Source of the DNA: Geodermatophilaceae bacterium NBWT11
GTDB lineage: Bacteria > Actinomycetota > Actinomycetes > Mycobacteriales > Geodermatophilaceae
Reading direction: 5' to 3'
Assembly: GCA_014218215.1 (NCBI GenBank)
Contig: CP043652.1
Span: forward strand, 4,216,001 to 4,280,000
DNA: 64,000 nt
Shown: positions 20,501 through 27,707 of the stretch, in pieces
Layout of the letters: each line of letters starts with the position of its first letter
Numbering within the stretch: the first letter of the stretch is position 1
Notes under the pieces: model-generated
Told to the model about the DNA's origin: nothing
Databases searched by the model: none
Seen by the model: the letters and a program-made list of their open reading frames with translations, nothing else
Translations under genes and position numbers: made by a program

Positions 20501-20967
20501 GTGCGCACCGTCCACTGCGCGGCGAGGGTCAGCAGGTCGCCGTCACCGACGAGGGCGGCCACGGGCGGCCCGACCAGGGCGCTCGCGACGGCTCCGGCGA
20601 GAGCTGCGAGCAGCAGCGCCGCCAGGTCGCGCGGCACGTGCAGCGCGTCGTCGGGACCCGAGCGCCACCGGGACCACGCCGTCACGGCCACCCCGGCGAG
20701 CACGGTGGTGGCCAGACCGAGGGCGACGGCGAGCACCACCGGCGCGCCCGTGACGACGTTGACCGCGCCGGTCGTGACGGCCAGCAGGACCCCGTCGACC
20801 AGCGGGCGCCCGGTGCGTGACCGGGCGCTCAGGAGCCACAGGAACGCCACCCCGGCGGCCGGCCAGCAGAGCGCGAGCTCGCCGTCCTCCGGGCGGGTCC
20901 AGCGGCCCAGCAGGACGGCGACGGCGAGACCGGTCGCCCACCCCGCTCGCTCTCGCCAGCTGATCAC
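17560..20967 (-). CDS. MASE1-like/PAS/GGDEF/EAL cyclic-di-GMP enzyme
   Basis: A 1135-residue membrane protein that likely makes and/or degrades c-di-GMP. The N-terminus has about eight hydrophobic segments (MASE1-like). Three PAS regions follow (one with VFASTNDGIVVVDAAG), then GGDEF with an intact ARLGGDEFAVL site. The EAL domain has VETLLRW, NVSGRQL, ELTETH, LALDDVGTGWSS and AEGVETADQ, close to catalytic consensus apart from Ala-to-Thr in EAL and Phe-to-Val in DDFGTG. The GTG at 20967 is preferred because GGGAGGGAG precedes it. Co-oriented with the DevS-like kinase. A DosR-like box lies 109 bp upstream. Confidence 0.87.
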   Translation of the reverse strand: MISWRERAGWATGLAVAVLLGRWTRPEDGELALCWPAAGVAFLWLLSARSRTGRPLVDGVLLAVTTGAVNVVTGAPVVLAVALGLATTVLAGVAVTAWSRWRSGPDDALHVPRDLAALLLAALAGAVASALVGPPVAALVGDGDLLTLAAQWTVRTTTGTVVVAAVGLAWRAPAPAGHRPHPARAETAALLLGGTALAVTVLALTRGVPLSFLLVPVGVWAGLRQPTRSAALSTAALGTAVVVATLAGRGPFGGLPLAERALTSQLFLLVLTTVTLVLALHRDDRLVLLRRVLDSARRSREQTELLEAVFASTNDGIVVVDAAGRFLLHNPSAVDLLGVVPASVGPARWPLDFALETTTGEPFPVDRLPLVRALGGEVVPGADLVSRAHGGHRVLSVSARPLPEGRGAVAAFHDVTDARAAARRVQNSRDLLQGVLDSATEQAIIAADAEGSITLFSRGAELMLGWTQEQVLGRQASLFWDPDEVAARAVELGVAPGYEVFVDAVRAGQVETRPWTFRTAGGDRLAVRLTVTALRTGPGGALAGYLGVARDVTAQLAAERALADSELRFRLAFDTAPVGLALLDLAPGRIGVVLQANEAMAALTGLPRAALPGLDLTGLLHADETRVTSGVLAQLAAGEREDWSAEQRFRHPDGEVVWGRCSASVMRPDPTAPGQVVLLVEDVTARRHAEDALTHQALHDALTGLPNRSLLVDRIEQALGGLTRSHHRVGLLYLDLDGFKAVNDTAGHAAGDTLLVQVGRRLRAAVRPGDTVARLGGDEFAVLCPDVGDPDDLHAVADRLLAAVSTPVPIGGRTHTVSASIGLVASGAGGSVEQLLHDADQAMYASKTAGKGRVSVHTSETETRAARTTRVLPELRRALAAGELVLYGQPVVELVTGAVVAVETLLRWQHPTRGLLLPAEFIDVVETSDLVLPVGRLVLTASCALAAEWVARLGPAAPDVHVNVSGRQLEEGDLTADVLGALEAAGLPADKLVLELTETHVPALADSMRRDLDRLRARGVRLALDDVGTGWSSLVRLTELPVDTLKVDRLFVAGLGVDPACEAVVRAVLGMSTALGVDVVAEGVETADQHEWLRRAGCATAQGHLYSPALPGAELLATLGAAGATPLENGTAVGR

Positions 20968-21075
20968 CGGACTCCCTCCCGTCGACCGGACGCGACGCGG
21001 GGTGCCTCCCGGGTCCGGTGGCGACCGCTCCGGCCGACACCCCCTACAGGCACCATCCAGCAGCCCTGCGGCACC

Positions 21076-21091
21076 AGGGTCCAACGTCCCT
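21076..21091. promoter_or_regulatory. DosR-like box between divergent genes
   Basis: On the minus strand AGGGAC-GTTG-GACCCT, a 12 of 12 match to the model AGGGAC-N4-GNCCCT; on the plus strand 11 of 12. It lies 36 nt before the ATG at 21128, which lacks a Shine-Dalgarno and has CACAGT at -13 to -8. It could also serve the GGDEF-EAL gene. Binding is inferred. Confidence 0.6.
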
Positions 21092-21127
21092 GCCGGAGCG
21101 GACCACCCCTCTGCCACAGTGCCGGCC

Positions 21128-21367
21128 ATGCCCTCCTACCGGCTCATCGCCGACCACGGGGACCCGGTGGCGGCGTTCGACGCACCGGACGACGACGAGG
21201 CCGAGCGCCTCGGCCGACGGCTGTCCGACCGGGTGCCCGCGGCCCGCACGACGGGCTTCCACGTCGAGCGCCTGGACGCCGGGCGGTGGCGCACCGTGCT
21301 GACCTGGATGCCGGCCCGGGCTCGCCGGACGTCCGCACCGGTCGGCGCCGAGCCCCCGGCCCCCTGA
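21128..21367 (+). CDS. Small conserved-looking protein, unknown function
   Basis: A 79-residue soluble protein with no domain I recognise. It has a compact central segment (DDDEAERLGRRLSDRVPAA, then GFHVERLDAGRWRTVLTWMP) resembling small domains that follow stress genes in actinomycetes, and a Pro-rich tail. No Shine-Dalgarno precedes the ATG. A DosR-like box ends 36 nt upstream, the same geometry as at four other genes here, which supports a real leaderless gene in the stress regulon. Function unknown. Confidence 0.65.
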   Translation: MPSYRLIADHGDPVAAFDAPDDDEAERLGRRLSDRVPAARTTGFHVERLDAGRWRTVLTWMPARARRTSAPVGAEPPAP

Positions 21368-21378
21368 GACCCGTCGGC

Positions 21379-21975
21379 TCACAGCAGCTGCTGCCGCCAG
21401 CGCGGCTCCACGGCAGCCCAGCCGGCAGCCCACCGGCGGGCGCGTGCGCGGTCGAGCAGGGCGACGCCGGCCAGGTAGGCCAGCCCCGCACCCACGACGC
21501 TCATCAGGGCGGCCACCACCCCGATCGCCCCGGACTGCACTTTGACGTCCTCGGCCTCCAGCGGCGCCGGCCGACGCCGGCCGTCGGCGCCGACCCACAC
21601 GACGACCCGGTCGCCGGACCGGGCGTCGACGGCGGCCAGCACCTGGCCCTCGACCTGCTCGCCGTCGGGGGACTGCCAGACGGCAGGGGCCCAGCCGGTC
21701 TCCTCGGGGGACGGGTCGGGGGACGTCGAGGGCGGCCCGGTCAGCTCGGCCTCGACCTCGACCAGCGAGGCCCGGACGGCGTCGGCGGTGGCGGTCAGTG
21801 CGGCCCGTGAAGCTGCGGCCGCGGTCAGCCCGACCTGGGGGCTGGAGACGACCGCCAGGGCGAGCAGCACCCGGAGGAGGACGTGCACCCGGTCGGTGGA
21901 CCGCTTGAGGGGTCCGCCGCCGAGGACGACCCGCCGGACGGCGTGCCCCAGGCACAGCACCGGACCCGCACCCAT
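21379..21975 (-). CDS. Rv1733c-like membrane protein
   Basis: A 198-residue protein with two hydrophobic segments, near residues 30-53 and 147-169, flanking an extracytoplasmic domain that contains GDRVVVWVGADGRRRPAPL. The N-terminal RRVVLGGGPLKRSTDRV and the two-helix layout are those of the Rv1733c family, a DosR-regulon membrane antigen of Mycobacterium tuberculosis with unknown biochemical role. It follows the 21989 gene by 13 bp, so the box at 22363 probably drives both. Clustering with DosR-type genes matches the family's known regulation. Confidence 0.75.
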   Translation of the reverse strand: MGAGPVLCLGHAVRRVVLGGGPLKRSTDRVHVLLRVLLALAVVSSPQVGLTAAAASRAALTATADAVRASLVEVEAELTGPPSTSPDPSPEETGWAPAVWQSPDGEQVEGQVLAAVDARSGDRVVVWVGADGRRRPAPLEAEDVKVQSGAIGVVAALMSVVGAGLAYLAGVALLDRARARRWAAGWAAVEPRWRQQLL

Positions 21976-21988
21976 CGCCTGGCCCGGC

Positions 21989-22288
21989 TCAGACCGGCGG
22001 GACGGGCCGGACCGGCGGCCGGTTCACGGGGTGCGTGCTGCGCAGGTGGTGGCCGCCCTGGGGCAGGGTCAGGGTCAGGGTCACCACCGGACGTCGACCA
22101 CCCAGCCAGGACACGACGTGGCGGGCCGACGTGTCGCGCAGGTCGGTGAGCACGCCCCCCAGCGGGCGGGGAGACCACGCCTCGGCGGCCCTCCCGGAGC
22201 AGAGGGCGACGACGTCGCCGGCTCCGGACCGGTGCACGTGGTGCACCACCCGGACCGGGTCTGCTGCCGGGTCTGTCGCCGGGTCCAC
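21989..22288 (-). CDS. Hypothetical protein
   Basis: A 99-residue protein I do not recognise. The GTG at 22288 is chosen because GGAGGT lies just upstream; the frame extends to another GTG at 22336. It contains VRVVHHVHRSGAGDVVALCS and later HVVSWLGGRRPVVTLTL, suggesting a small alpha/beta domain, with a Pro-rich C-terminus. It lies directly before the Rv1733c-like gene and downstream of a strong DosR-like box, so it is probably a stress-regulon member. Confidence 0.5.
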   Translation of the reverse strand: MDPATDPAADPVRVVHHVHRSGAGDVVALCSGRAAEAWSPRPLGGVLTDLRDTSARHVVSWLGGRRPVVTLTLTLPQGGHHLRSTHPVNRPPVRPVPPV

Positions 22289-22362
22289 GGGCACCTCCAG
22301 GTCTCGGCGACCCGAGCGGGGCGCCCCGGAGCACACGGTCTGACCCGGCCGCCCCGACGGAC

Positions 22363-22378
22363 AGGGCCCAACGTCCCG
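22363..22378 (-). promoter_or_regulatory. DosR-like box
   Basis: In gene direction CGGGAC-GTTG-GGCCCT, 11 of 12 to the model. A start of transcription about 43 bases from its centre (near 22328) would have GACCGT as -10 and leave a 40-nt leader with the GGAGGT Shine-Dalgarno of the gene starting at 22288. It sits between the flavodoxin stop and that gene. Confidence 0.6.
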
Positions 22379-22385
22379 GAACCGG

Positions 22386-22925
22386 TCAGGCGGGCAGCCG
22401 CTGGGCGATCTGCTCGGCCCACGCGCTCAGCGCCGGCCAGTCGCGGGAGTCCCCCAGGGGTGCCCGCATCGCCGTCACGACCGCTCGCTCGGCGAACCCC
22501 AGGCCGGCGACGTCGAGCCGACCCGGGAGCGTGCACCGTCCGAGTGCACCCACCTGGCGGGCCAGGGGGCCCATGTCGTGGGCCTCGTCCGTCGGGAAGG
22601 GCGGATGCCCGATGGGACCGCTGCTGAGCAGCCAGACCGGGCGGGCGCGCAGCGCGGACAGGTGCCGGGTCGCCCACGTGCGGGCGGGCTCGGCCCAGCG
22701 GCCCGCGTACACGCAGCTGCCCAGCACCACGGCGTCGTAGCGGGCCGGGTCGGGGTCCCGTTCGACCCGCAGCGCGACGGCGGTCAGGCCGCACCGGAGG
22801 CCGGCGGGGGACTCCGCCAGGGCGACTGCCAGGAACTCCGCCATCTCCGCAGTGGCCCCGTGCCGGCTGGCCACCGTGACCAGCACCCGTCGGCCGGTGG
22901 GTCGTTCGCCGACGGTCGGGCTCAC
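22386..22925 (-). CDS. Flavodoxin-domain protein
   Basis: A 179-residue FMN-binding-type protein. The phosphate loop region is VLVTVASRHGATAEMAEFLA, and YDAVVLGSCVYAGRW and WLLSSGPIG match the flavin-contacting loops of protoporphyrinogen-oxidase-like (HemG/flavodoxin_5) domains. It probably acts as a redox carrier or quinone/haem-related reductase; not provable here. No in-frame ATG is available; the GTG at 22925 overlaps the stop of an 8-codon upstream ORF that carries the Shine-Dalgarno. A paralogue occurs at 54036. DosR-like box about 108 bp upstream. Confidence 0.78.
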   Translation of the reverse strand: MSPTVGERPTGRRVLVTVASRHGATAEMAEFLAVALAESPAGLRCGLTAVALRVERDPDPARYDAVVLGSCVYAGRWAEPARTWATRHLSALRARPVWLLSSGPIGHPPFPTDEAHDMGPLARQVGALGRCTLPGRLDVAGLGFAERAVVTAMRAPLGDSRDWPALSAWAEQIAQRLPA

Positions 22926-22948
22926 GGGACGGGGACGCGTGCAGGCAT
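22922..22948 (-). CDS. Eight-residue leader ORF coupled to the flavodoxin gene
   Basis: ATG CCT GCA ... CCG TGA encodes MPARVPVP. It has a good Shine-Dalgarno (GAGGAG at 22954-22959, 5-base spacing), and its TGA overlaps the flavodoxin GTG (GTGA). The flavodoxin GTG has no Shine-Dalgarno of its own, so translation by re-initiation after this leader is likely. The peptide may have no role beyond coupling. Confidence 0.4.
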   Translation of the reverse strand: MPARVPVP

Positions 22949-23032
22949 CGGTGCTCCTCGGGAGAGGGACGGGACCGGGACACCGGTGTCCGTCGCTGCC
23001 CCGATCCTGCGACCGGGGCCCCGGTCCGGGTC

Positions 23033-23047
23033 GGGGTCCGAGGTCCT
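23033..23047 (-). promoter_or_regulatory. DosR-like box upstream of the flavodoxin gene
   Basis: In gene direction CAGGAC-CTCG-GACCCC, 9 of 12 to the model. About 43 bases downstream of its centre a start of transcription near 22997 would have CAGGAT as -10. Weaker than the other sites. Confidence 0.4.
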
Positions 23048-23158
23048 GCGTCCCCGAGCCCTTGCGCCCTGCTCGGCGCGCACCTCTCCGCGAGGTGACA
23101 GCACCCCCATGACCGACCGACGGTCCGCCGCCGCCGTCCCAGGACGCCAATACCCCCA

Positions 23159-23431
23159 CAGCTGCAGGGCACCGGCGGGGAGTTCCACACCTTCACCGAG
23201 GTCGCGGCCTTCGGTGGCGGGTGCGTGGCCCCGCTCAACGACCTGCTCGGGCTCACCCCCGTGCCCGAGTGCGCCCCGGAGGCCGCGCCGGGGGTCCCTC
23301 TGGCGTTCGTCACCACCGGGGTCGCCCCGGGTGGACACCACGACGTAAGCGGGCTCGGTGCGGGCCGGCACCTGTTCGAGTGCCTGGTGCACCCGTGGAT
23401 GCGGGCGGTGGTGACCGTCCGCGCCTCCTGA
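23159..23431 (+). pseudogene. Cupredoxin-like protein, N-terminally lost
   Basis: The frame reads GTGGEFHTFTEVAAFGGGCV, NDLLGLTPVPEC and ends HLFECLVHPWMRAVVTVR. This is the C-terminal two thirds of a secreted cupredoxin-like copper protein: His in the HTFTEV region and Cys-x2-His-x2-Trp-Met at the end look like type 1 copper ligands. No signal peptide or ATG/GTG exists upstream in this frame; a stop lies at 23096, and the first GTG (23225) is inside the domain. So the N-terminus is missing or shifted. Degenerate remnant, flanked by stress genes on the other strand. Confidence 0.6.
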
Positions 23432-23502
23432 CCCGTCGGCCCCGGACCCCGCGCCCCCCACGCGGGCCCGGGGCCGGCGTCCGTCGCGGTCCCGCTGCGC
23501 CG

Positions 23503-24318
23503 TCACGGGGGAGCGCCGGCCACCGCCCAGCCCAGCCGCAGCACGGCCTGTGGGACGTGCCCGTCGGCCAGCTCCGCAGCGACCCGGGCACGCACCTCGG
23601 GCACGTCGAAGAGCTGGGTCACCGGCCGTCCGGCCAGCCCGGCGACGGCGGCCTCGAGCAGCACCGCGCTCAGCGCCTCCCCGGCGCGCAGGCGGGACAG
23701 TCGGCTGTCGTCCCGGGTGACCAGCAGGGCGGGCCAGGTGCCGGGGCCCTCGTGCCCGTCGCTCTCCACGACCGCACCCGGGGCGAGTGCCCGGGCGACG
23801 GCGGCCCCGTCGGCGAGCCGCGCCGCGCGCCACCGCGCGACCGGGCCGTCCCACGGGACGAGCAGGGTGCCGGCCGCGGCGGCCAGGTCGCAGAACCCCT
23901 CGCGCAGCCGGGCGGGCACCGGCCGGGAGGTGTGGCTGCGTCGAGCGGTGCGCCGTCGGTCGATCGCCACGGCCAGGGCGAGGTCCTCCGGTCGGGTCCG
24001 ACCCGGGCGCACCTCGACCGCCGCGAGGTGGTCGGGCCGGGCGGGGTGGGGGAGGTGGTGCACGACCGAGTCCCAGCCGACGGCACGCAACGCCACCTGC
24101 AGGTGGTGCACTGCTGCTCCGCAGGAGAGCAGCAGGCCCCGCTCGTCGGGGTCGAGCGCCGCCGGCCTGCGGTTCCGCTCGAGGAACAGGTGCAGCTCGG
24201 TGGGCCCGATGCGCCACCGCCACGGCCGTGTGTGGTGCACCGACGGCGCCCGGCAGGCCAGCTCGACCGCGGTCCACGCGGTCACCGGGTCCAGGAGGTC
24301 CTCGTGGTCGCTGAGCAC
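23503..24318 (-). CDS. Acg-like nitroreductase family protein
   Basis: A 271-residue protein of the diverged nitroreductase (Acg) family, with FMN-fold features ELACRAPSVHHTRPWRW at the N-terminus, LLLSCGAAVHHLQVALRA, and VTQLFDVPEVRARVAAEL followed by LRLGWA at the end. M. tuberculosis Acg and its relatives are DosR-regulated; their catalytic role is unsettled and some may sequester flavin. The GTG at 24318 is chosen over an upstream GTG (24351) because the latter lies against the regulatory box; no Shine-Dalgarno is visible, fitting a leaderless message. Second copy at 60405. Confidence 0.75.
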   Translation of the reverse strand: MLSDHEDLLDPVTAWTAVELACRAPSVHHTRPWRWRIGPTELHLFLERNRRPAALDPDERGLLLSCGAAVHHLQVALRAVGWDSVVHHLPHPARPDHLAAVEVRPGRTRPEDLALAVAIDRRRTARRSHTSRPVPARLREGFCDLAAAAGTLLVPWDGPVARWRAARLADGAAVARALAPGAVVESDGHEGPGTWPALLVTRDDSRLSRLRAGEALSAVLLEAAVAGLAGRPVTQLFDVPEVRARVAAELADGHVPQAVLRLGWAVAGAPP

Positions 24319-24352
24319 GGGGGCAGGCTGCCGGGCCCGTCCGGAGTCCACC

Positions 24353-24368
24353 AGGGACTTCCGTCCCT
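24353..24368 (-). promoter_or_regulatory. DosR-like box, perfect palindrome arms
   Basis: AGGGAC-TTCC-GTCCCT on the plus strand, with perfectly inverted 6-base arms; it matches the core of the mycobacterial DosR consensus GGGACT-W2-AGTCCC at most positions. It lies 34 nt before the GTG at 24318, with CAGCCT at -12 to -7. Strongest single site in the window. Confidence 0.65.
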
Positions 24369-24423
24369 CTGTCCGTCCCGGGAGGGCCCGGCGCCGGTCA
24401 GCTCCCGGGCCCGACCCCGGGGC

Positions 24424-24843
24424 TCACCGGGACGGTGCCGACGGGTCGGAGCGGCGGGCGAGGGGACCGAACACGAGGACCAGCAGCCAGACCACCCCGG
24501 CGGTGAGCACCATGGCGCCGGGGACGTGGACCCACAGCGTGGAACGGCCGCCGACGGCGGCCTGGGCCAGACCGGCGAGGAAGACCACGACCGCGAGGGC
24601 CGGGAGCAGCAGGGGCGCACCGTGGCGCCGCCACAGGTAGAGCGCGGCGAGGGCGCCGACACCGGAGAAGACGTGCAGCACGATCGCGCCGGCGGCGTGC
24701 AGCTCCTCGGGGCCGCCCTGGGGGAAGAGCCGGCCGGCGGTGACGAACTGGGCGAACACGTTCAGGGCGGCCAGCACCGTGCTGACCTGGAGGACCCGGA
24801 CGACGGCGGCGGGCGTGCCGGTGGTGGGGGCGTGCGTGGTCAC
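24424..24843 (-). CDS. Small four-helix membrane protein, unknown
   Basis: A 139-residue integral membrane protein with four hydrophobic helices (about 17-38, 52-70, 77-97, 105-128) and short loops. The loop EELHAAGAIVLHVFSGVGAL has two His residues that could, but need not, bind haem or metal. The family resembles DUF6220-type or cytochrome-like small membrane proteins; I cannot name it. The GTG at 24843 is chosen for GAGAGGA upstream. Located between the APC permease and the nitroreductase on the same strand. Confidence 0.65.
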   Translation of the reverse strand: MTTHAPTTGTPAAVVRVLQVSTVLAALNVFAQFVTAGRLFPQGGPEELHAAGAIVLHVFSGVGALAALYLWRRHGAPLLLPALAVVVFLAGLAQAAVGGRSTLWVHVPGAMVLTAGVVWLLVLVFGPLARRSDPSAPSR

Positions 24844-24957
24844 GGGTGGTCCTCTCGGGGTGGGGACGTGCTCGTGACCGCATCGTGCGCGCTGCGCGGC
24901 GGGAACGCCGGACCTCGACCGCAACAGGCAGCACGGAGGGCGCCGTGCTGCGGGCCC

Positions 24958-26916
24958 TCAGCCGACGTGCACGTGCGGACGGCGGGCCCGGTCGGGCTCG
25001 GCCTCCCGCAGCACCTCGCGGGTGACCGGGGCGACCTCGCCCGAACCCAGCAGCAGGAAGCGCAGCAGCTGGGTGAGCGGGTTGCCCTCGGTCCACTCGA
25101 AGTAGACGTGCGGGATCGTGCCGCTGCGGTCGCGGACCTGCAGCAGCAGGGCGGCGATGGCGTTGGGCACCGAGGAGCCGGTGACCGCGAGCACCCGGTA
25201 CCGGTCGTGCAGGATCTCCCCGCGCACGTCCAGCCGGCTCTCGAAGTCCGAGGGGTCGCGGACGGTGACCTCGACGAAGACGACCTCCTCGTCGGGGATG
25301 TCGTGGTCGCGGCGGATCTGCTCGAGCTTGGCGCGGTACTCCTCGGGGTCCCTCCGGTCGGGCTCGTTGGCGACCAGCCGGATCCGGCGGTGCCGGCAGT
25401 CGCGCAAGAACACCTCGGCCGTGGGGTCGAAGGAGACCTCGGTGGTGCGCAGCTCCAGCGACCGGCGGGAGCGGGAGACGAAGGAGACCGCGACGATCGC
25501 GGCGATGAACAGCAGCCCGATCTTCAGCCCGTCGGGACGCTCGACGATGTTGGCGACGGTCGTGTAGGTGAAGACCGCGGCGACGACGCCGAAGCCGACC
25601 GTCGCCCTGCGCTGGCCGGCGGCCCGGGCGGAGAGGGTGACGGCGACCGAGGCGGAGGTGATGAGCACCAGGACGCCGGTGGCGTAGGCACCGCCCTGGG
25701 CGTCGACGTCGGCGTCGAAGAGCCAGGTGACCACGAACGCGATGGCGGTGAGCACCAGGACCATCGGCCGGACGGCGCGGGCCCACTCCGGTGCCATCCC
25801 GTAGCGGGGCAGGTAGCGGGGCACGATGTTGAGCAGGCCGGCCATCGCCGAGGCCCCGGCGAACCACAGGATCGCGATCGTCGAGACGTCGTAGACCGTG
25901 CCGAAGACCGGGCCGAGATACTCGTGGGCCAGGTAGGCCAGGGCGCGCCCGTTGGCCTCGCCGCCGGGCTGGAACGCCGCCTGCGGGATGAGCAGGGTCG
26001 TGATCAGGCTGGACGTGAGCAGGAACCCGCTCATGATCAACGCGGCCGTGGTGAGCAGCTTCTTCGTGCCGGCGATGCGGCCGGCCGGGTGTGCCTCGGT
26101 GTCTGTCGGTGCGCCCTGCACCAGCGGCATGACGGCGACGCCGGTCTCGAACCCGGACAGGCCCAGGGCCAACCGGGGGAAGACGATCAGGGCGATCGCG
26201 ATGACCATGAACGGGTTGCCGTGCTGGGTGGTGAGCGCCTGCGACCAGTCGGTGACCAGGCCCGACGTCGTCGCCACCTGGTAGAGCCCGACGAGGACGA
26301 CGACGAGGTTCAGGGCCAGGTAGACGCCGACGAGGGCGACGGCGACCCCGACCGCCTCGCCCAGGCCCTTGAGGAAGACCGCACCGAGCAGGGCGAGCAG
26401 CACCAGGGTGATGACCACCCGGTGGTCGCCCAGGCCCTCGGGCAGCAGCGGGTTCTCCACCAGGTGCGCGGTCGCGTCGGCGGCCGACAGGGTCATGGTG
26501 ATGAGGAAGTCGGTGGCGGCGAACCCGAGCAGCACCAGCACGAAGAGCTTCCCCCGCCAGAAGGGCAGCAGCTTCTCCAGCATCGCGATCGACCCCTCCC
26601 CGTGGGGGCTCTCGCGCGCCACGCGGCGGTAGACGGGCAGCGCGCCCAGCAGGGTCAGCGCGACCAGCACCAGGGTGGCGATGGGGGAGATGACGCCGGC
26701 GGCCAGCGCGGCGATGCCGGGCTGGTAGCCCAGGGTGGAGAAGTAGTCGACGCCGGTGAGGCACATGACCTTCCACCAGGGACGCCGGTGCTCCTCGTGC
26801 TGGGGCTCCACGTGCGGGCCGGGGTGGGCTGCGACGCGGTGCGCCTGGTCCTGGAGCAGCCAGTCACGGACCGGCTGCCGGGCCTCCTGTGCACCCGTCG
26901 TCGCTGTCGCCACCAC
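24958..26916 (-). CDS. APC-superfamily permease, candidate KimA-like potassium transporter
   Basis: A 652-residue inner-membrane protein: a cytoplasmic N-terminus of about 45 residues, roughly 12 hydrophobic helices starting at [21 protein letters not shown], then a cytoplasmic C-terminal domain of about 170 residues ([16 protein letters not shown] onward). This layout matches APC proteins such as Bacillus KimA, a K+ importer, as well as amino-acid transporters. A tandem GTCAAG repeat with 11-bp period, the same as near kdpF and kdpD, lies 80 bp upstream, and the gene follows kdpE on the same strand. That context favours K+ transport. GTG start. Confidence 0.75.
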   Translation of the reverse strand: MVATATTGAQEARQPVRDWLLQDQAHRVAAHPGPHVEPQHEEHRRPWWKVMCLTGVDYFSTLGYQPGIAALAAGVISPIATLVLVALTLLGALPVYRRVARESPHGEGSIAMLEKLLPFWRGKLFVLVLLGFAATDFLITMTLSAADATAHLVENPLLPEGLGDHRVVITLVLLALLGAVFLKGLGEAVGVAVALVGVYLALNLVVVLVGLYQVATTSGLVTDWSQALTTQHGNPFMVIAIALIVFPRLALGLSGFETGVAVMPLVQGAPTDTEAHPAGRIAGTKKLLTTAALIMSGFLLTSSLITTLLIPQAAFQPGGEANGRALAYLAHEYLGPVFGTVYDVSTIAILWFAGASAMAGLLNIVPRYLPRYGMAPEWARAVRPMVLVLTAIAFVVTWLFDADVDAQGGAYATGVLVLITSASVAVTLSARAAGQRRATVGFGVVAAVFTYTTVANIVERPDGLKIGLLFIAAIVAVSFVSRSRRSLELRTTEVSFDPTAEVFLRDCRHRRIRLVANEPDRRDPEEYRAKLEQIRRDHDIPDEEVVFVEVTVRDPSDFESRLDVRGEILHDRYRVLAVTGSSVPNAIAALLLQVRDRSGTIPHVYFEWTEGNPLTQLLRFLLLGSGEVAPVTREVLREAEPDRARRPHVHVG

Positions 26917-26957
26917 TGCTCCCCGTCTCGGTCGGCCACCGGTGTGGCCCGTCGGCG

Positions 26958-27013
26958 ACGGTAGGAGCAGTCCGGACCCCCGGACCGACGACGGGCGTCA
27001 AGATGCCGTCAAG
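26958..27013 (-). promoter_or_regulatory. Candidate KdpE box and promoter of the APC permease
   Basis: In gene direction CTTGAC-N5-CTTGAC (26997-27013), two half-sites at an exact 11-bp period, between the kdpE stop and the permease start. Downstream, GCTCCTACCGTC contains TACCGT (TAnnnT) at 26963-26958; the string CTCCTACCGTC is shared with the kdpF upstream region. Direct repeats at 11 bp are typical of OmpR/PhoB-class regulators such as KdpE. Inferred. Confidence 0.55.
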
Positions 27014-27032
27014 ATCGGCTGCGGCCCCGGGA

Positions 27033-27707
27033 TCACGGGGTGAACCGGTAGCCGGCCCCCGGTTCGGTGTGTAGGTAGCGGGGGTGGGAGGGGTCGGGCT
27101 CCAGCTTGCGGCGCAGCTGGGCCAGGTAGACCCGCAGGTAGTTGGTCTCCCGCTCGTAGGCCGGGCCCCACACCGACTGCAGCAGCTGGCGCTGGGAGAC
27201 CAGCCGGCCGGTGTTGTGCACGAGCTCGGCCAGCAGCGCCCACTCGGTCGGGGTCAGGCGCACCGGCACGCCGTCGGCGAGGACCTGCCGGGCCGCGAGG
27301 TCGACGGTGAAGTGCTCGGTGACCACCACCGGGTCCGACCCCTCGGACACCCGCCGGCGCAGGGCCGCGCGCAGCCGGGCGAGCAGCTCGGCCATGTCGA
27401 AGGGCTTGGTGACGTAGTCGTCGGCACCGGCGTCCAGGGCGCCGATCTTGTCGTTGCTGCCGGCCCGGGCCGACAGCACGATCACCGGCCCGGCGAACCA
27501 GGGCCGCAGCCCCGCCAGCACCTCGGTGCCGTCCATGTCGGGCAGGCCCAGGTCCAGCACGATCACGTCGGGGTGGGCCGAGGCGGCCTCGCGCAGGGCG
27601 GTGGTGCCGTCGGGTGCGGTGACGACCTCGTGGCCGGCTGCGGACAGCGTGATCCGCAGGGCGCGCAGCAGCTGGCGATCGTCGTCGACGACCAGCACCC
27701 GGCTCAC
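27033..27707 (-). CDS. kdpE: Response regulator KdpE
   Basis: A 224-residue OmpR-class regulator. The receiver domain has the acidic pocket VVDDD, phospho-acceptor Asp in VIVLDLGLPDMDG, Thr/Ser in VLSAR and Lys in TKPFD. The C-terminal winged helix ends with NYLRVYLAQLRRKLEPDP and GAGYRF. The GTG start overlaps the kdpD stop (GTGA), so the sensor and regulator are co-translated. It should activate kdpFABC under K+ limitation; candidate DNA sites with an 11-bp period are described separately. The longer frame seen upstream is kdpD read out of frame. Confidence 0.93.
   Translation of the reverse strand: MSRVLVVDDDRQLLRALRITLSAAGHEVVTAPDGTTALREAASAHPDVIVLDLGLPDMDGTEVLAGLRPWFAGPVIVLSARAGSNDKIGALDAGADDYVTKPFDMAELLARLRAALRRRVSEGSDPVVVTEHFTVDLAARQVLADGVPVRLTPTEWALLAELVHNTGRLVSQRQLLQSVWGPAYERETNYLRVYLAQLRRKLEPDPSHPRYLHTEPGAGYRFTP

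Noticed and set aside
24901-24916. Weak GAGGTC-CGGC-GTTCCC element upstream of the four-helix membrane gene
   Set aside because: Too few matches to the box model and no -10 at the expected place.
23221-26964. A 1247-codon plus-strand open frame opposite the nitroreductase and APC permease genes
   Set aside because: Low-complexity shadow of well-supported minus-strand genes; only its neighbouring frame at 23159-23431 has real similarity.
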